From Paracoccaceae bacterium (GTDB lineage: Bacteria > Pseudomonadota > Alphaproteobacteria > Rhodobacterales > Rhodobacteraceae), in the NCBI GenBank assembly GCA_009920815.1, contig RFZH01000003.1:1-33506 (forward strand): DNA of 33,506 nucleotides. The letters run 5' to 3'. Positions within the stretch are counted from its first letter, which is position 1. Every line of letters starts with the position of its first letter. Below are positions 1-9,550 of the stretch, in pieces. The position numbers and the translations under genes were made by a program. Under the pieces are notes generated by a model. That model was not told the origin of the DNA. It did not search any database and saw only the letters and a list, made by a program, of their open reading frames with translations.

Positions 1-1904
1 CCGAGGTGCCATTTTCAGCGCCACCAAACATGTCAGAAATAGAAATTAATTTCGATTTGCCTAATGAATTACGTGCACGTGTCACCAAGGTGGATGTGGT
101 CGGGCAATCACATATTGGGGCAAACTATGTTATTGCAGATCAATTACGACGTCCCAAGGTTGGGATTATCGCGACAACCAATAGCGATGAAACAATCAAT
201 GTGTTTGATCCAATGCATTTTGTCAAAACTGCCATTGAACCGTTTGCTGACCTTCAAATTGGGACAATCGAACAGCTTTTGCTTGCATCGCCTGATATTC
301 TGATTTCTGCCGATATTGTTTCGATACCGAATGCGTCCGCGGTTTTAGAGTGGGTGCGCGGCGGTGGTTTATTAATACGCTTTGCCGGTCCCCGTATTGC
401 AGCAGCCGCTGACACATTATTGCGCGACGATCCTTTAATGCCGGTTGTTCTGCGTAATGGTGGTCGCAATTTTGGCGGTGCGATGAGCTGGGATACACCA
501 AAGCGTTTGGCCGCTTTCGATGCGCAGGGCGTTTTTGGTGGATTGGCGATCCCTGAGGATATTCTGATAAACACACAGGTTTTAGCGCAGCCAGAGTTAG
601 AGCTGAACAGCAAGACCTTAGCCAAGCTAGAAGATCAGACACCACTGGTCACCGCACTGTCCATCGGTTCAGGGCGCAGCATTTTTTTCCATACCACAGC
701 GAATACGCAGTGGTCTAACCTACCGTTGTCAGGATTGTTTGTCGACATGCTTAGCCGTTTGATCAGGCCTGGTCTGCGACAGGAAAACGATTTCGATTTA
801 GCGGGTACTAAATGGACGCCCATCCGCACATTAGATGCATTTGGTAGTGCGCGTCTAAGTTCAACCGAAATAACCAAGGCGCTGCCGATTGGGGTTTATG
901 CGTCGCAGGACCACACGATTTCGCGTAACGTTGGCGATATTTTACCGAAAATTATCCGTGCCGATTGGCCCGACATAGTTCAGGTCAAACGTGATGTCGA
1001 ACCTCCCGATACGCAAGATTTGCGCGCTCCGATTTGGATTGTTGCGTTTGCGCTTTTGATCGCTGATCTTTTTGCAAGCGCTTGGGTTTCTGGTCGGTTG
1101 TTGGCATTCGTAGTGATTATGTTTGCTGTCTCGATTGCAACGCCACGTGCCCCACTGTTTGCAGAACAAATTGTTCCTGACGAAATAGCCTTGGCGCATG
1201 TAAAGACATCGGACCGAACGGTCGACGAAATTGCATTTGCAGGATTGCTAGGTTTAACCGAGACCTTATTTTTGCGCACGTCTATTGAACCAAGTCCTCC
1301 GGTTTCTGTCGATCTAGAAAAGGATGACATCGCGCTTTTTCCTTTATTGTATTGGCCTATTACCGATCAGCAACCCATTCCGTCTGACCAGTCCTACGCA
1401 AAACTAAATTCATACTTGGCGTCAGGTGGCGTTATTTTGTTTGACACGCGCGATGCCGGACAATCGCGTGCTATCTCGCCGGTAAATGGTACCCTGCGCC
1501 GGCTGTTGTCTGGGTTAAACATACCGCCGCTTGATATTGTTCCTGCGGATCATGTCTTAACCCGTGCATTTTATTTATTGCAAAGCTTTCCTGGGCGCTA
1601 TGCAGAGGGGTCTGTGTGGATCGAAGCCGCGCCCGAAAACACTGTGCAGGGACAAGATAGGCCTTTTCGTGCGCTTAATGATGGTGTGACACCTGTCTTG
1701 ATAGGTGGAAACGACTGGGCCGCTGCTTGGGCGATTGATGATCAAGGCCGAGCATTATTACCCGTTGGTCGCGGATTTTCCGGCGAACGGCAGCGCGAAA
1801 TGGCGCGGCGCTTTGGCGTAAATTTGGTGATGCACGTATTGATGGGGAACTACAAGTCAGACCAAGTTCACGTGCCTGCATTACTCGAAAGGCTTGGCCA
1901 ATGA
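1..1904 (+). CDS. Membrane protein with C-terminal DUF4159 domain (BatA/aerotolerance-type), 5' end missing
   Basis: The reading frame is open to the left edge of the window, so the gene is partial; about 630 residues are present, and I recall relatives being nearer 900 with an N-terminal BatA membrane domain. Counting from the GTG at position 6, residues about 40-260 look like a GATase1-like fold, two membrane segments lie near 343-361 and 366-380, and a DUF4159 domain fills about 392-620. In Rhodobacterales such genes follow moxR and a DUF58 gene and are thought to act in envelope or stress functions, but no biochemical role is proven. The stop overlaps the start of the next gene (ATGA), implying translational coupling. 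The GTG at 6 is probably internal, not the true start. Confidence 0.82.
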   Translation, partial: EVPFSAPPNMSEIEINFDLPNELRARVTKVDVVGQSHIGANYVIADQLRRPKVGIIATTNSDETINVFDPMHFVKTAIEPFADLQIGTIEQLLLASPDILISADIVSIPNASAVLEWVRGGGLLIRFAGPRIAAAADTLLRDDPLMPVVLRNGGRNFGGAMSWDTPKRLAAFDAQGVFGGLAIPEDILINTQVLAQPELELNSKTLAKLEDQTPLVTALSIGSGRSIFFHTTANTQWSNLPLSGLFVDMLSRLIRPGLRQENDFDLAGTKWTPIRTLDAFGSARLSSTEITKALPIGVYASQDHTISRNVGDILPKIIRADWPDIVQVKRDVEPPDTQDLRAPIWIVAFALLIADLFASAWVSGRLLAFVVIMFAVSIATPRAPLFAEQIVPDEIALAHVKTSDRTVDEIAFAGLLGLTETLFLRTSIEPSPPVSVDLEKDDIALFPLLYWPITDQQPIPSDQSYAKLNSYLASGGVILFDTRDAGQSRAISPVNGTLRRLLSGLNIPPLDIVPADHVLTRAFYLLQSFPGRYAEGSVWIEAAPENTVQGQDRPFRALNDGVTPVLIGGNDWAAAWAIDDQGRALLPVGRGFSGERQREMARRFGVNLVMHVLMGNYKSDQVHVPALLERLGQ

Positions 1905-3958
1905 ACCACGATATTGTTTTTGCGCCCTTGGTTGATGTGTCCTTACTTTGGCTATCTCTCGCATTAACCGTCGCTACCTGTGGATACGCGGCATGGATCA
2001 GAGTGTCAGGCTGGGCTTTGCGCGCGGCTGCCATGATGTGTATTGTCATGGCCTTGGCCCAGCCATCTTTCCGGCAACGGGATACACAACCGTTGGATGA
2101 TGTTGTTTTGATTGTAGAAGATAGAACGGCTTCGCAAGCATTGGGATCTCGGGCAGAGCAAACAGATCGTGTTGGCCAATTATTGCGTGATCAGCTAACG
2201 CAGTTGCCAAATCTAACGGTGCAAACGATTTCTGTCTCTGACAGTCCTAGCAATCAAGGGACGCAGGTGTTTGAGGCGATTTCACAAGCACAGGCAGATA
2301 TTCCTGCGCGCCAACTATCATCGATCTTTATCCTATCAGATGGGCAGGTGCATGATGTCCCAAACGTGGTTGATTTCGGTATTCCCGTTCATCACATCGT
2401 AACGGGAACACGTAACGAATATGACCGCAAGATTACGATTACGAACGCGCCAGCTTATGCGATTTTGGGTGAACCTGTCAAAATGACAGTGCGCATTGAT
2501 GATGTGGGCAATCAAATGCGTGAGGCTGAGCCCGTGGTTGTCGAAGTAAATCTAGGGGGCGGGGCAAGGTATGAATTTCCAACCATAACTGGCCGAGAAA
2601 CCGAACTTGAGCTAAATCTAACCCATGCAGGGCAGACAATTTTTGAATTCCGAGTTGAACCCATAGCGGGTGAACTGACCACAGAAAACAATACGACTTT
2701 TTTGTCTGTGAATGCTATCCGTGATCGGCTGCGTGTGTTGTTGGTGTCTGGTTTGCCACATGCGGGTGCACGTGTTTGGCGCAATCTTCTGAAATCGGAC
2801 AGTTCAGTCGACTTGGTCCATTTTACCATCCTTCGGCCACCTGAAAAGCAAGACGGTGTTCCCGTGTCAGAGCTCTCGTTGATCGCGTTCCCAACTCGTG
2901 AATTATTTTTGGAAAAGATTGATGATTTTGATCTGATCATTTTTGATAGATACAAGCGCCGGGGTATTTTGCCGAACGCGTACCTTGATAATATTGCCAC
3001 TTATGTGGAACAAGGTGGGGCTGTCTTGATTGCAGCAGGGCCCGATTTTGCGTCAGCACAATCCCTAGCGCGAACGCCGCTTGATCGCATTTTGCCAGGG
3101 CGGGCGTCGGCCCTAGTGCGGCGTGATAGTTTTAAGCCGGTTGTAACAGATCTGGGACAACGCCATCCTGTGACGGCTGATTTGCCCGGGCAAGAAACCT
3201 GGGGTCCATGGGCACGGCAATTGGACTTGGAGCTGAACCGTGGACAGGTTTTGATGGAGGGGGCTGATGAACGCCCGTTATTGATTTTGGACCGCGTCGG
3301 GCAGGGGCGTGTTGCGTTATTGGCGTCAGATCATGTTTGGCTTTGGTATCGACAATTTCAAGGAGGGGGCCCACAGCAAGAACTCTTGCGGCGCATGGCG
3401 CATTGGTTGATGAAAGAGCCCGATCTTGAAGAAGAGACTTTGATCGCCACCCAGATTGAGGATGGATTACTAATCAAACGCCGAACGTTGGCAGAGATAG
3501 CATCACCAGTTTTGATTACAAAGCCCAACGGAGATCGTGTTACACAAAATTTGCTGCGCGATGAGGATGGTCAATTTTCGGCTACATTTCAAACAGACGA
3601 TCAGGGGATTTTTCAGTTGTCTGATGGAACACTATCCATTGCGGTTTCACGTGGCGTTGTTGCGCCAATCGAATTGAATGAGGCGTTGGCAACCCCTGCG
3701 CGATTGGCACCGATCGTTGCGACAACACGGGGCGGGCAAGTTTGGGCAGATGAAATGCCATTGCGCCTGCGTGAGGTAAAACAAGGCCGACCAGCTGCAG
3801 GACGTGGTTGGTTGGGTGTTTTGCGGCGGGACGCAAAAGACGTTGTGGATATCAAACTACGGCCGCTTTTGCCGGTTTGGGCAGGGCTTTTGTTGATACT
3901 TGGTTTGATCCTAGCCGCCTGGTTACGAGAGGGCCGCCGCGCGTCATCCGTTGATTAA
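1901..3958 (+). CDS. Membrane-anchored VWA/GATase1-like protein, function unknown
   Basis: This 685-residue protein has two N-terminal membrane segments (about 10-31 and 37-52) and one at the C-terminus (about 655-675), so most of it should lie in the periplasm. Residues about 65-150 resemble a VWA domain: a D-x-T-x-S sequence (DRTAS) stands where the MIDAS D-x-S-x-S is expected, followed by an LSDGQ segment. Residues about 270-510 resemble a glutamine amidotransferase-like fold of the type found in BatA-linked proteins, without an obvious catalytic Cys-His pair. It overlaps the upstream DUF4159 gene by four bases, so the two products probably work together. Its 3' end overlaps the convergent DUF599 gene by 15 bases. 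Function is inferred only from neighbourhood. Confidence 0.82.
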   Translation: MNHDIVFAPLVDVSLLWLSLALTVATCGYAAWIRVSGWALRAAAMMCIVMALAQPSFRQRDTQPLDDVVLIVEDRTASQALGSRAEQTDRVGQLLRDQLTQLPNLTVQTISVSDSPSNQGTQVFEAISQAQADIPARQLSSIFILSDGQVHDVPNVVDFGIPVHHIVTGTRNEYDRKITITNAPAYAILGEPVKMTVRIDDVGNQMREAEPVVVEVNLGGGARYEFPTITGRETELELNLTHAGQTIFEFRVEPIAGELTTENNTTFLSVNAIRDRLRVLLVSGLPHAGARVWRNLLKSDSSVDLVHFTILRPPEKQDGVPVSELSLIAFPTRELFLEKIDDFDLIIFDRYKRRGILPNAYLDNIATYVEQGGAVLIAAGPDFASAQSLARTPLDRILPGRASALVRRDSFKPVVTDLGQRHPVTADLPGQETWGPWARQLDLELNRGQVLMEGADERPLLILDRVGQGRVALLASDHVWLWYRQFQGGGPQQELLRRMAHWLMKEPDLEEETLIATQIEDGLLIKRRTLAEIASPVLITKPNGDRVTQNLLRDEDGQFSATFQTDDQGIFQLSDGTLSIAVSRGVVAPIELNEALATPARLAPIVATTRGGQVWADEMPLRLREVKQGRPAAGRGWLGVLRRDAKDVVDIKLRPLLPVWAGLLLILGLILAAWLREGRRASSVD

Positions 3959-4636
3959 CAATTCACGTGATTGCGATAAAAACTCGCGTCTCCATAGCAC
4001 GGCCAATGTGACCACTGTCGCACCTATCAGCGCAACTGGGCCAACCAGCCAAGACAACGAACAAATTGAAAAATATACAGACCGCAATCCGCGATTGTAA
4101 CTGCGCGCAGCCGTTATGTTTAATGCGCCCGCTTGCGCTGCGCGTCCTGGTGTCAACGGGTCGTCTGGGTCATTGGGGACAGATGCCATAACGATGGCAC
4201 AATATCCAAAAAGCCGATGCGACCAAACGAATTTTAAAAAAGCGTTGGTGACAAAAAACAGAACGATAAACAGTTTTATTTCCCAGACCACTTGCGGGTC
4301 TTTGGATAAAGTTAATTCGTTCGCCAGACCGACAAAACGATCTGCGTTACCGATCATTGCAAAAAGACCCCCTATTGCGATCATGCTGGCCGACGCGAAA
4401 AATGATGTGCCTTGTCTTAGGCCATTCATGATTTGTGCATCAAATATTCTGTTGTCGCGAGCAGCCATATTTTGCATCCATTCACGCCGATAACGTGTCA
4501 TGACTTGGCTGGTTGACGGCCGTGAATTCGGGGCATTTTCAATGACTAAACCGATAAGAAACCATGTTAGGAAAAGCACGCAAAGCGCACCAACGTCCCA
4601 TGCTGAAAAAAGGTGTATGCGGTCGATCCAAGTCAT
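3944..4636 (-). CDS. DUF599 family integral membrane protein
   Basis: The 230-residue product matches the DUF599 family in length and pattern: a first membrane segment at about 13-31, a charged loop with the sequence RYRREWM, then membrane segments around 78-96, 118-138 and 185-215. Family members are found in bacteria and plants and have no established biochemical role. The gene converges on the VWA/GATase-like gene and overlaps its end by 15 bases, leaving no room for a separate terminator. It is divergent from glcD, so the 81-base gap on its 5' side must hold both promoters. The start ATG at 4636 follows no strong ribosome binding site. Confidence 0.85.
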   Translation of the reverse strand: MTWIDRIHLFSAWDVGALCVLFLTWFLIGLVIENAPNSRPSTSQVMTRYRREWMQNMAARDNRIFDAQIMNGLRQGTSFFASASMIAIGGLFAMIGNADRFVGLANELTLSKDPQVVWEIKLFIVLFFVTNAFLKFVWSHRLFGYCAIVMASVPNDPDDPLTPGRAAQAGALNITAARSYNRGLRSVYFSICSLSWLVGPVALIGATVVTLAVLWRREFLSQSRELLING

Positions 4637-4667
4637 AACATAACGTGTAATAGGTCAATTTGAACTT

Positions 4668-4703
4668 GCCAATCATAAAAATTGGTTATATTTATTTACC
4701 AAT
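4668..4703 (+). promoter_or_regulatory. Inverted ATTGGT/ACCAAT half-sites upstream of glcDEF, LysR-type box
   Basis: ATTGGT (4681-4686) and ACCAAT (4698-4703) form a perfect 6-bp inverted repeat with an 11-base AT-rich spacer, which fits the T-N11-A pattern of LysR-type regulator sites. A third half-site, CCAAT at 4669-4673, pairs with ATTGG at 4681-4685 across 7 bases. The array sits 15 bases before the glcD ATG and in the divergent gap with the DUF599 gene. A TATATT at 4687-4692 could serve as a -10. No regulator gene is adjacent, so the identity of the binding protein is a guess. Confidence 0.45.
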
Positions 4704-4717
4704 ATGCGAGGTGAACC

Positions 4718-6157
4718 ATGGAAATGCCTATCCCAAGCGATTTTCGGATCGCACGTAAATCGGAACTTATGTCACGTCTTCGCGCGGTTTTGCCGCCCGA
4801 ATGTGTTATTGATGATCCCATGGAGACGCGCGCATACGAATGCGATGCGCTTTCGGCGTATCGCTGCGCGCCACTTGGCGTTGTGTTGCCCTACACAACC
4901 GAACAAGTTGCGACAGCGCTAAAGATTTGCTTCGAAATGGACATACCCGTTGTTCCGCGTGGCGCGGGAACATCGTTAGCGGGTGGTTCGTTGCCGACAG
5001 CCGATAGCATCATTTTGGGCGTCGCGCGCATGAATGACGTTCTTGAAACTGATTATGCCAATCGGTTTGTTCGTGTCCAAACGGGACGCACCAATTTATC
5101 GGTGACAGGCGCTGTTGAAGCGGACGGATATTTTTATGCACCTGATCCTTCGAGTCAGCTTGCCTGCGCCATTGCAGGGAATATTGCGATGAATTCAGGG
5201 GGCGCGCATTGCTTGAAATATGGTGTAACCTCTAACAATTTGCTAGGTGTGCGCCTTGTAACAATGCAGGGTGAGATTGTTGATATCGGCGGCGCACAGC
5301 TGGATGCCGCTGGCATGGATTTATTAGGGGTCATCTGTGGGTCCGAAGGCCAGTTAGGTGTCGTAACCGAAGCCACGTTGCGCATTTTGCACAAGCCAGA
5401 AGGTGCATTACCCGTTTTGATAGGCTTTGACAGTAACGAAGTCGCCGGGGCGTGTGTCTCAGATATTATTCGTGCGGGCGTGTTGCCTGTCGCCATCGAA
5501 TTCATGGACCGTCCATGTATCCGCGCGACCGAAGAATTTGCCAAAGCGGGGTATCCCGATTGCGAAGCTCTTTTAATCATCGAAGTTGAAGGCAGCCCAT
5601 TAGAAATTGAAGAGCAATTAGAAAAAATAATGTCCATCGCTGCGGCGCATGACCCTGTTGAAGTGCGGCGGGCAAATGACTCGGATGAAGCGGCCCGTAT
5701 TTGGTTGGGCCGCAAATCCGCTTTTGGCGCAATGGGCCAAATCAATGATTACATGTGCCTTGACGGGACCATACCTGTGTCCAAACTACCCTATGTTTTG
5801 CGGCGCATCGGTGAAATGAGCCAACAGTTTGGATTGGGTGTTGGAAACGTGTTTCACGCGGGTGATGGCAATATGCATCCGTTAATCTTATACAACGCAA
5901 ACGAACCAGGTCAGTTGGAATTGTGTGAACAATTCGGCGCAGAGATCCTCAAGCTTTGTGTCGAGGTCGGTGGTTGTTTAACTGGGGAACATGGTGTTGG
6001 TATCGAAAAACGCGACTTGATGGATCATCAATTTGCGCCCGATGATCTTGAGGCTCAGATGGCGATCAAGGATGTTTTCGATCCAAAATGGCTCTTGAAT
6101 CCGGCCAAGGTTTTTCCGTTGGCTGCGTCAGAACGCCGTCGCGATCAAGGTCTGTGA
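4718..6157 (+). CDS. glcD: Glycolate oxidase FAD-linked subunit GlcD
   Basis: This is the flavoprotein subunit that oxidises glycolate to glyoxylate and passes electrons through GlcE and GlcF to the respiratory chain. At 479 residues it is close to the E. coli GlcD length. The PCMH-type FAD-binding domain occupies about 45-230, with the pyrophosphate-binding loop PRGAGTSLAGG at 80-90; the FAD-linked oxidase C-terminal domain follows, with HAGDGNMHP near 380 and GEHGVGIEKR near 423. The start has a good ribosome binding site (GAGGTG at 4708-4713). It leads the operon glcD-glcE-glcF, with one base between its stop and glcE. A D-lactate dehydrogenase is the main alternative, but linked glcE and glcF make GlcD much more likely. 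Confidence 0.95.
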   Translation: MEMPIPSDFRIARKSELMSRLRAVLPPECVIDDPMETRAYECDALSAYRCAPLGVVLPYTTEQVATALKICFEMDIPVVPRGAGTSLAGGSLPTADSIILGVARMNDVLETDYANRFVRVQTGRTNLSVTGAVEADGYFYAPDPSSQLACAIAGNIAMNSGGAHCLKYGVTSNNLLGVRLVTMQGEIVDIGGAQLDAAGMDLLGVICGSEGQLGVVTEATLRILHKPEGALPVLIGFDSNEVAGACVSDIIRAGVLPVAIEFMDRPCIRATEEFAKAGYPDCEALLIIEVEGSPLEIEEQLEKIMSIAAAHDPVEVRRANDSDEAARIWLGRKSAFGAMGQINDYMCLDGTIPVSKLPYVLRRIGEMSQQFGLGVGNVFHAGDGNMHPLILYNANEPGQLELCEQFGAEILKLCVEVGGCLTGEHGVGIEKRDLMDHQFAPDDLEAQMAIKDVFDPKWLLNPAKVFPLAASERRRDQGL

Positions 6158-6158
6158 G

Positions 6159-7256
6159 ATGGATTATCAACCAACGTCCGAAGCTGAATTGTCAGAGATT
6201 GTCAAAGCGACAACAAATCCGCTCGCCATTGTTGGTGGCGGTACGCGCCGTGCGCGCCCTGTCAAAGGTGATATGGTTTCAACTGCGGGGATTTCGGGTA
6301 TCGTAGATTATGAGCCAGGCGCCCTGACCATGGTTGCGCGTGCTGGAACGCCATTGTTCGAGATCGAAGCAACCTTGGCCAAAGAAAATCAGCAATTGGC
6401 GTTTGAACCATTAAGCTTGGCAGGCATTCTGGGATCGTCAGGACACAGTACAATAGGTGGCGTTTTTGCTGCAAACGCAAGCGGTTCGAGACGCATCCAA
6501 GCTGGTGCAGCGCGTGATTTTTTGTTGGGCGTTCGATTTGTTGATGGCGCTGGTAAGATTGTTAAGAATGGTGGTCGCGTGATGAAAAATGTTACCGGCT
6601 ACGACTTGGTAAAATTGCTTGCGGGCAGCTGGGGGACATTGGGAATCCTGAGTGAAGTATCGTTCAAAGTTTTGCCAATTTCTGATGTGTCAGCGACCTT
6701 GTCGATGAAAGCCGACGATCCAAAAACGGCGATCGACATTATGACCACCTGTATGAATACAGCATTTGATGTGACTGGTGCTGCTTATGATGCTGTTGCA
6801 GGATGTGTCTATATACGTATCGAGGGTTTTGAAAAATCAGTTGCCTATCGGTCAGGGGCTTTGCAGCAGATAGTATCAAAATTTGGGGCGGTCGATATAT
6901 TGGAAATGACCGCATCGCGTGCGGTATGGACGCAGATACAAAACCTATCCATGTTACAGAACCGAGACGGCGATCTATGGCGCGTGTCCGTTAAACCCAC
7001 AGATGGCGCAAATGTTGTGCATGCCATTTCACCCGATGCTTATGTTATGGACTGGTCTGGTGGTTCAATTTGGATGCGCGTGTCAAAGGGAATGGACGTG
7101 CGTGGTGCACTGGGTTCGATTGCTGGGCATGCAACCTGTTATGTCGGTGACGCAGCTATGTTTCATCCTGAACCCGAAAACGTGCGCGTGCTTACAGATG
7201 CAATCCGCAGAAAATATGATCCAAAGGCTATTTTGAACCAAGGATTGATGGGCTAA
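6159..7256 (+). CDS. glcE: Glycolate oxidase FAD-binding subunit GlcE
   Basis: The 365-residue product carries a shortened PCMH-type FAD-binding domain: VGGGTRR at about 25-31, then a segment near 125-165 with the KNVTGYDLVKLLAGS-type motif typical of GlcE. It lacks the C-terminal HAGDGN region seen in GlcD, as expected for the second flavin subunit. It starts one base after glcD stops and its stop codon shares one base with the glcF start (TAATG), so the three genes are almost certainly translated together. It acts at the cytoplasmic face of the membrane as part of the GlcDEF complex. Confidence 0.94.
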   Translation: MDYQPTSEAELSEIVKATTNPLAIVGGGTRRARPVKGDMVSTAGISGIVDYEPGALTMVARAGTPLFEIEATLAKENQQLAFEPLSLAGILGSSGHSTIGGVFAANASGSRRIQAGAARDFLLGVRFVDGAGKIVKNGGRVMKNVTGYDLVKLLAGSWGTLGILSEVSFKVLPISDVSATLSMKADDPKTAIDIMTTCMNTAFDVTGAAYDAVAGCVYIRIEGFEKSVAYRSGALQQIVSKFGAVDILEMTASRAVWTQIQNLSMLQNRDGDLWRVSVKPTDGANVVHAISPDAYVMDWSGGSIWMRVSKGMDVRGALGSIAGHATCYVGDAAMFHPEPENVRVLTDAIRRKYDPKAILNQGLMG

Positions 7257-8578
7257 TGCAAACATTTTTCGAACCTGATCAATTGATTGATCCAGATTTC
7301 AAACGTTCTAATGAAATTTTGCGCGCCTGTGTCCATTGCGGTTTTTGTACGGCGACCTGTCCCACATATCAAGTGCTGGGCGATGAATTGGATAGCCCGC
7401 GTGGACGCATTTACTTGATCAAGGATATGTTGGAAAACAATCGTATCCCTGATGCCAAAACGGTGAAACATATTGATCGGTGTTTGTCCTGTTTGGCATG
7501 TATGACGACCTGTCCATCGGGTGTGCATTATATGCATTTGATTGACCACGCACGCGCATATGTGAACGAACATTATCAACGACCTTGGCATGATCGTGCT
7601 CTTCGATGGATCTTATCTCAGGTTATCCCTTATCCTACACGGTTTAGGGTTGCGATGCTGGCGGCTAAAATGGCGCGGCCCTTTGCGCGGCTCATACCTG
7701 ATGCGCGGTTGCGGGCCATGGTCTCAATGGCGCCAAAGCACATTCCGCCTGTAAGCCGGAATGACGATCCTCAAACGTTTCGCGCTGTTGGAAAAAAGAC
7801 AAAGCGCGTTGCATTAATGACGGGATGTGCCCAACGTGCGCTCAACACAGATATCAACGATGCGACCATCCGTGTCTTGCAACGGTTTGGTTGTGATGTT
7901 GTGATCCCCGAAGGACAGGGGTGCTGTGGCGCGTTAACGCATCACATGGGGCAGACGGAAAATTCGCATGCATCAGCAGCTGCAAATATTAAATCGTGGA
8001 TGACCGAGGTAAAGGGTGCTGGTTTGGATGCGATTGTTATTAATACCAGCGGGTGTGGCACGACGGTGAAAGACTATGGCCATATGTTTCGTGATACGCC
8101 ATTGGCGGCAGATGCGGCCATCATTTCAGGCTTGGCCAAAGATATATCCGAGGTGCTGATGGATCTTGATATTCCGCAAGTAGAACATAAAGATTTGGTT
8201 GTTGCCTATCACGCGGCCTGTTCATTGCAACATGGACAAAAAATTAAGGATCACCCCAAAACGCTATTGAAACGCACAGGCTTTCAGGTGGCGGAGCCGC
8301 GCGACCCTCATCTATGTTGTGGTTCCGCCGGTACGTATAATTTGTTGCAGCCTGAAATATCTGGTCAGTTGAAACTGCGAAAAGTTAAGACGCTTGAAGC
8401 GGTGCGTCCAGATATTATCTCTGCAGGTAATATTGGGTGCATGATGCAAATCGGATCAGGAACCGAGGTTCCTGTTGTCCATACTGTTGAACTGATTGAC
8501 TGGGCGACAGGCGGCCCAAAACCTGCTGCACTGGATCGTAAATTGACCAAAGGTCATCCTATCCCTAAATTGCGTTAA
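7256..8578 (+). CDS. glcF: Glycolate oxidase iron-sulfur subunit GlcF
   Basis: GlcF carries electrons from the flavin subunits to the quinone pool. The 440-residue protein has two ferredoxin-type clusters: C25, C28, C31, C35 and C76, C79, C82, C86. Two CCG domains follow, seen as a CCG at about residues 223-225 and HLCCGSAGTY near 357-366, the pattern found in GlcF, GlpC and HdrB-like proteins. It is last in the glcDEF operon. The next gene begins 66 bases on with its own ribosome binding site, and no strong terminator hairpin is visible in that gap. Confidence 0.95.
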   Translation: MQTFFEPDQLIDPDFKRSNEILRACVHCGFCTATCPTYQVLGDELDSPRGRIYLIKDMLENNRIPDAKTVKHIDRCLSCLACMTTCPSGVHYMHLIDHARAYVNEHYQRPWHDRALRWILSQVIPYPTRFRVAMLAAKMARPFARLIPDARLRAMVSMAPKHIPPVSRNDDPQTFRAVGKKTKRVALMTGCAQRALNTDINDATIRVLQRFGCDVVIPEGQGCCGALTHHMGQTENSHASAAANIKSWMTEVKGAGLDAIVINTSGCGTTVKDYGHMFRDTPLAADAAIISGLAKDISEVLMDLDIPQVEHKDLVVAYHAACSLQHGQKIKDHPKTLLKRTGFQVAEPRDPHLCCGSAGTYNLLQPEISGQLKLRKVKTLEAVRPDIISAGNIGCMMQIGSGTEVPVVHTVELIDWATGGPKPAALDRKLTKGHPIPKLR

Positions 8579-8644
8579 TCTTCGGTTGGCCATACTTTTG
8601 CCCAAACTACTTGATATAGAATCAGGAGTTTTGGAGGCCTGTTA

Positions 8645-9430
8645 GTGAAGAGTTTATTTGTTACCCTTTGGTTGTCTCTCACGGCAACTATGTCAAATGC
8701 ACAATCGACCCAATTGCACAGTCTGGATTCTATAAATCAAGCACGTCAATGGGCGTCGGTTGGCCGGTTATCTTTTGGCCAAGGAAGCGGGTTCTGTACC
8801 GCGACGTTGATTGACTTTGACTTGGTTTTGACTGCCGCACATTGTCTATATGACGCGAAAACGGGCAAACCTTTTCCAACGAACAGTTTTGAGTTTCAGG
8901 CAGGTTGGCGCAACGGACGTGCCGAAGCCTATCGTAATATTCGCGAGGCGCGGCCTGATCCAGATTACCGCTTTGACAATACGGTCAGTATTGAACGCAT
9001 CAAAAACGATATAGCTCTTGTGCGTCTTGATCATGCCATTAAAAATCCGCTTATCCAGCCCCTATCGATTTCGACGTTGCCCGAGGCCGGACAAACGGTT
9101 GGTGTTATTTCATATGCACGCGGCCGGATGAACGCGCCATCAATTCAAGACACCTGCGTTGTCACTGCGCGACAAGAGGGTGTTTTGATAATGACCTGCG
9201 ACGTTGATTACGGCGCCTCTGGATCACCGGTATTTATCGAGGGCGAGGACGGCGTTATGATCGTGTCGGTCGTTTCTGCGATGGCAGAAATGGGCGGTAA
9301 AAAGGTGTCTCTTGGCACATCTTTGTTAGATGCGATCACTCAGATCAACGCGCGCATGTCACCAACGGATGAACTAAATGATGAATCAATGCGCCGTCGC
9401 AACACCGGTGCTAAATTTGTGCGTCCTTAG
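8645..9430 (+). CDS. Secreted trypsin-like serine protease (S1 family)
   Basis: A signal peptide of about 19 residues (cleavage probably after SNA) precedes an S1 peptidase domain. The catalytic triad is visible: H66 in TAAHC, D122 in NDIALVRL and S192 in GASGSP. The Ser motif reads GASGSP rather than GDSGGP, a form common in V8/glutamyl-endopeptidase-like bacterial relatives. Length is 261 residues. The start is GTG at 8645, chosen because GGAGG at 8633-8637 lies seven bases upstream and the signal peptide begins there. It is followed by a probable terminator, so it is likely a single-gene unit. The substrate is unknown; a periplasmic or exported role is inferred from the signal peptide. Confidence 0.88.
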   Translation: MKSLFVTLWLSLTATMSNAQSTQLHSLDSINQARQWASVGRLSFGQGSGFCTATLIDFDLVLTAAHCLYDAKTGKPFPTNSFEFQAGWRNGRAEAYRNIREARPDPDYRFDNTVSIERIKNDIALVRLDHAIKNPLIQPLSISTLPEAGQTVGVISYARGRMNAPSIQDTCVVTARQEGVLIMTCDVDYGASGSPVFIEGEDGVMIVSVVSAMAEMGGKKVSLGTSLLDAITQINARMSPTDELNDESMRRRNTGAKFVRP

Positions 9431-9465
9431 TGTTGAAAAAGTAAATTACAGTCCTAAATGAAATG

Positions 9466-9495
9466 TACGGATGCCACAAAGGGTCCGTAAATTTT
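9466..9495 (+). terminator. Probable rho-independent terminator after the protease gene
   Basis: The arms TACGGA (9466-9471) and TCCGTA (9484-9489) pair perfectly, and the inner bases can add a T-G pair and two C-G pairs with one bulge. The stem is followed by AATTTT. It lies 36 bases after the protease stop and before the hsp20 ribosome binding site, so it would separate the two genes. The T run is short, so efficiency is uncertain. Confidence 0.5.
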
Positions 9496-9550
9496 AACCG
9501 TCTGCGCCAAACTGGGCAGGCATTTGGTATCGCTCAAAGGAGGATGACCC

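Noticed and set aside
4681..4703. GlcC/FadR (GntR-type) operator upstream of glcD
   Set aside because: The half-sites ATTGGT and ACCAAT match the general look, but the 11-base spacer is too long for that family.
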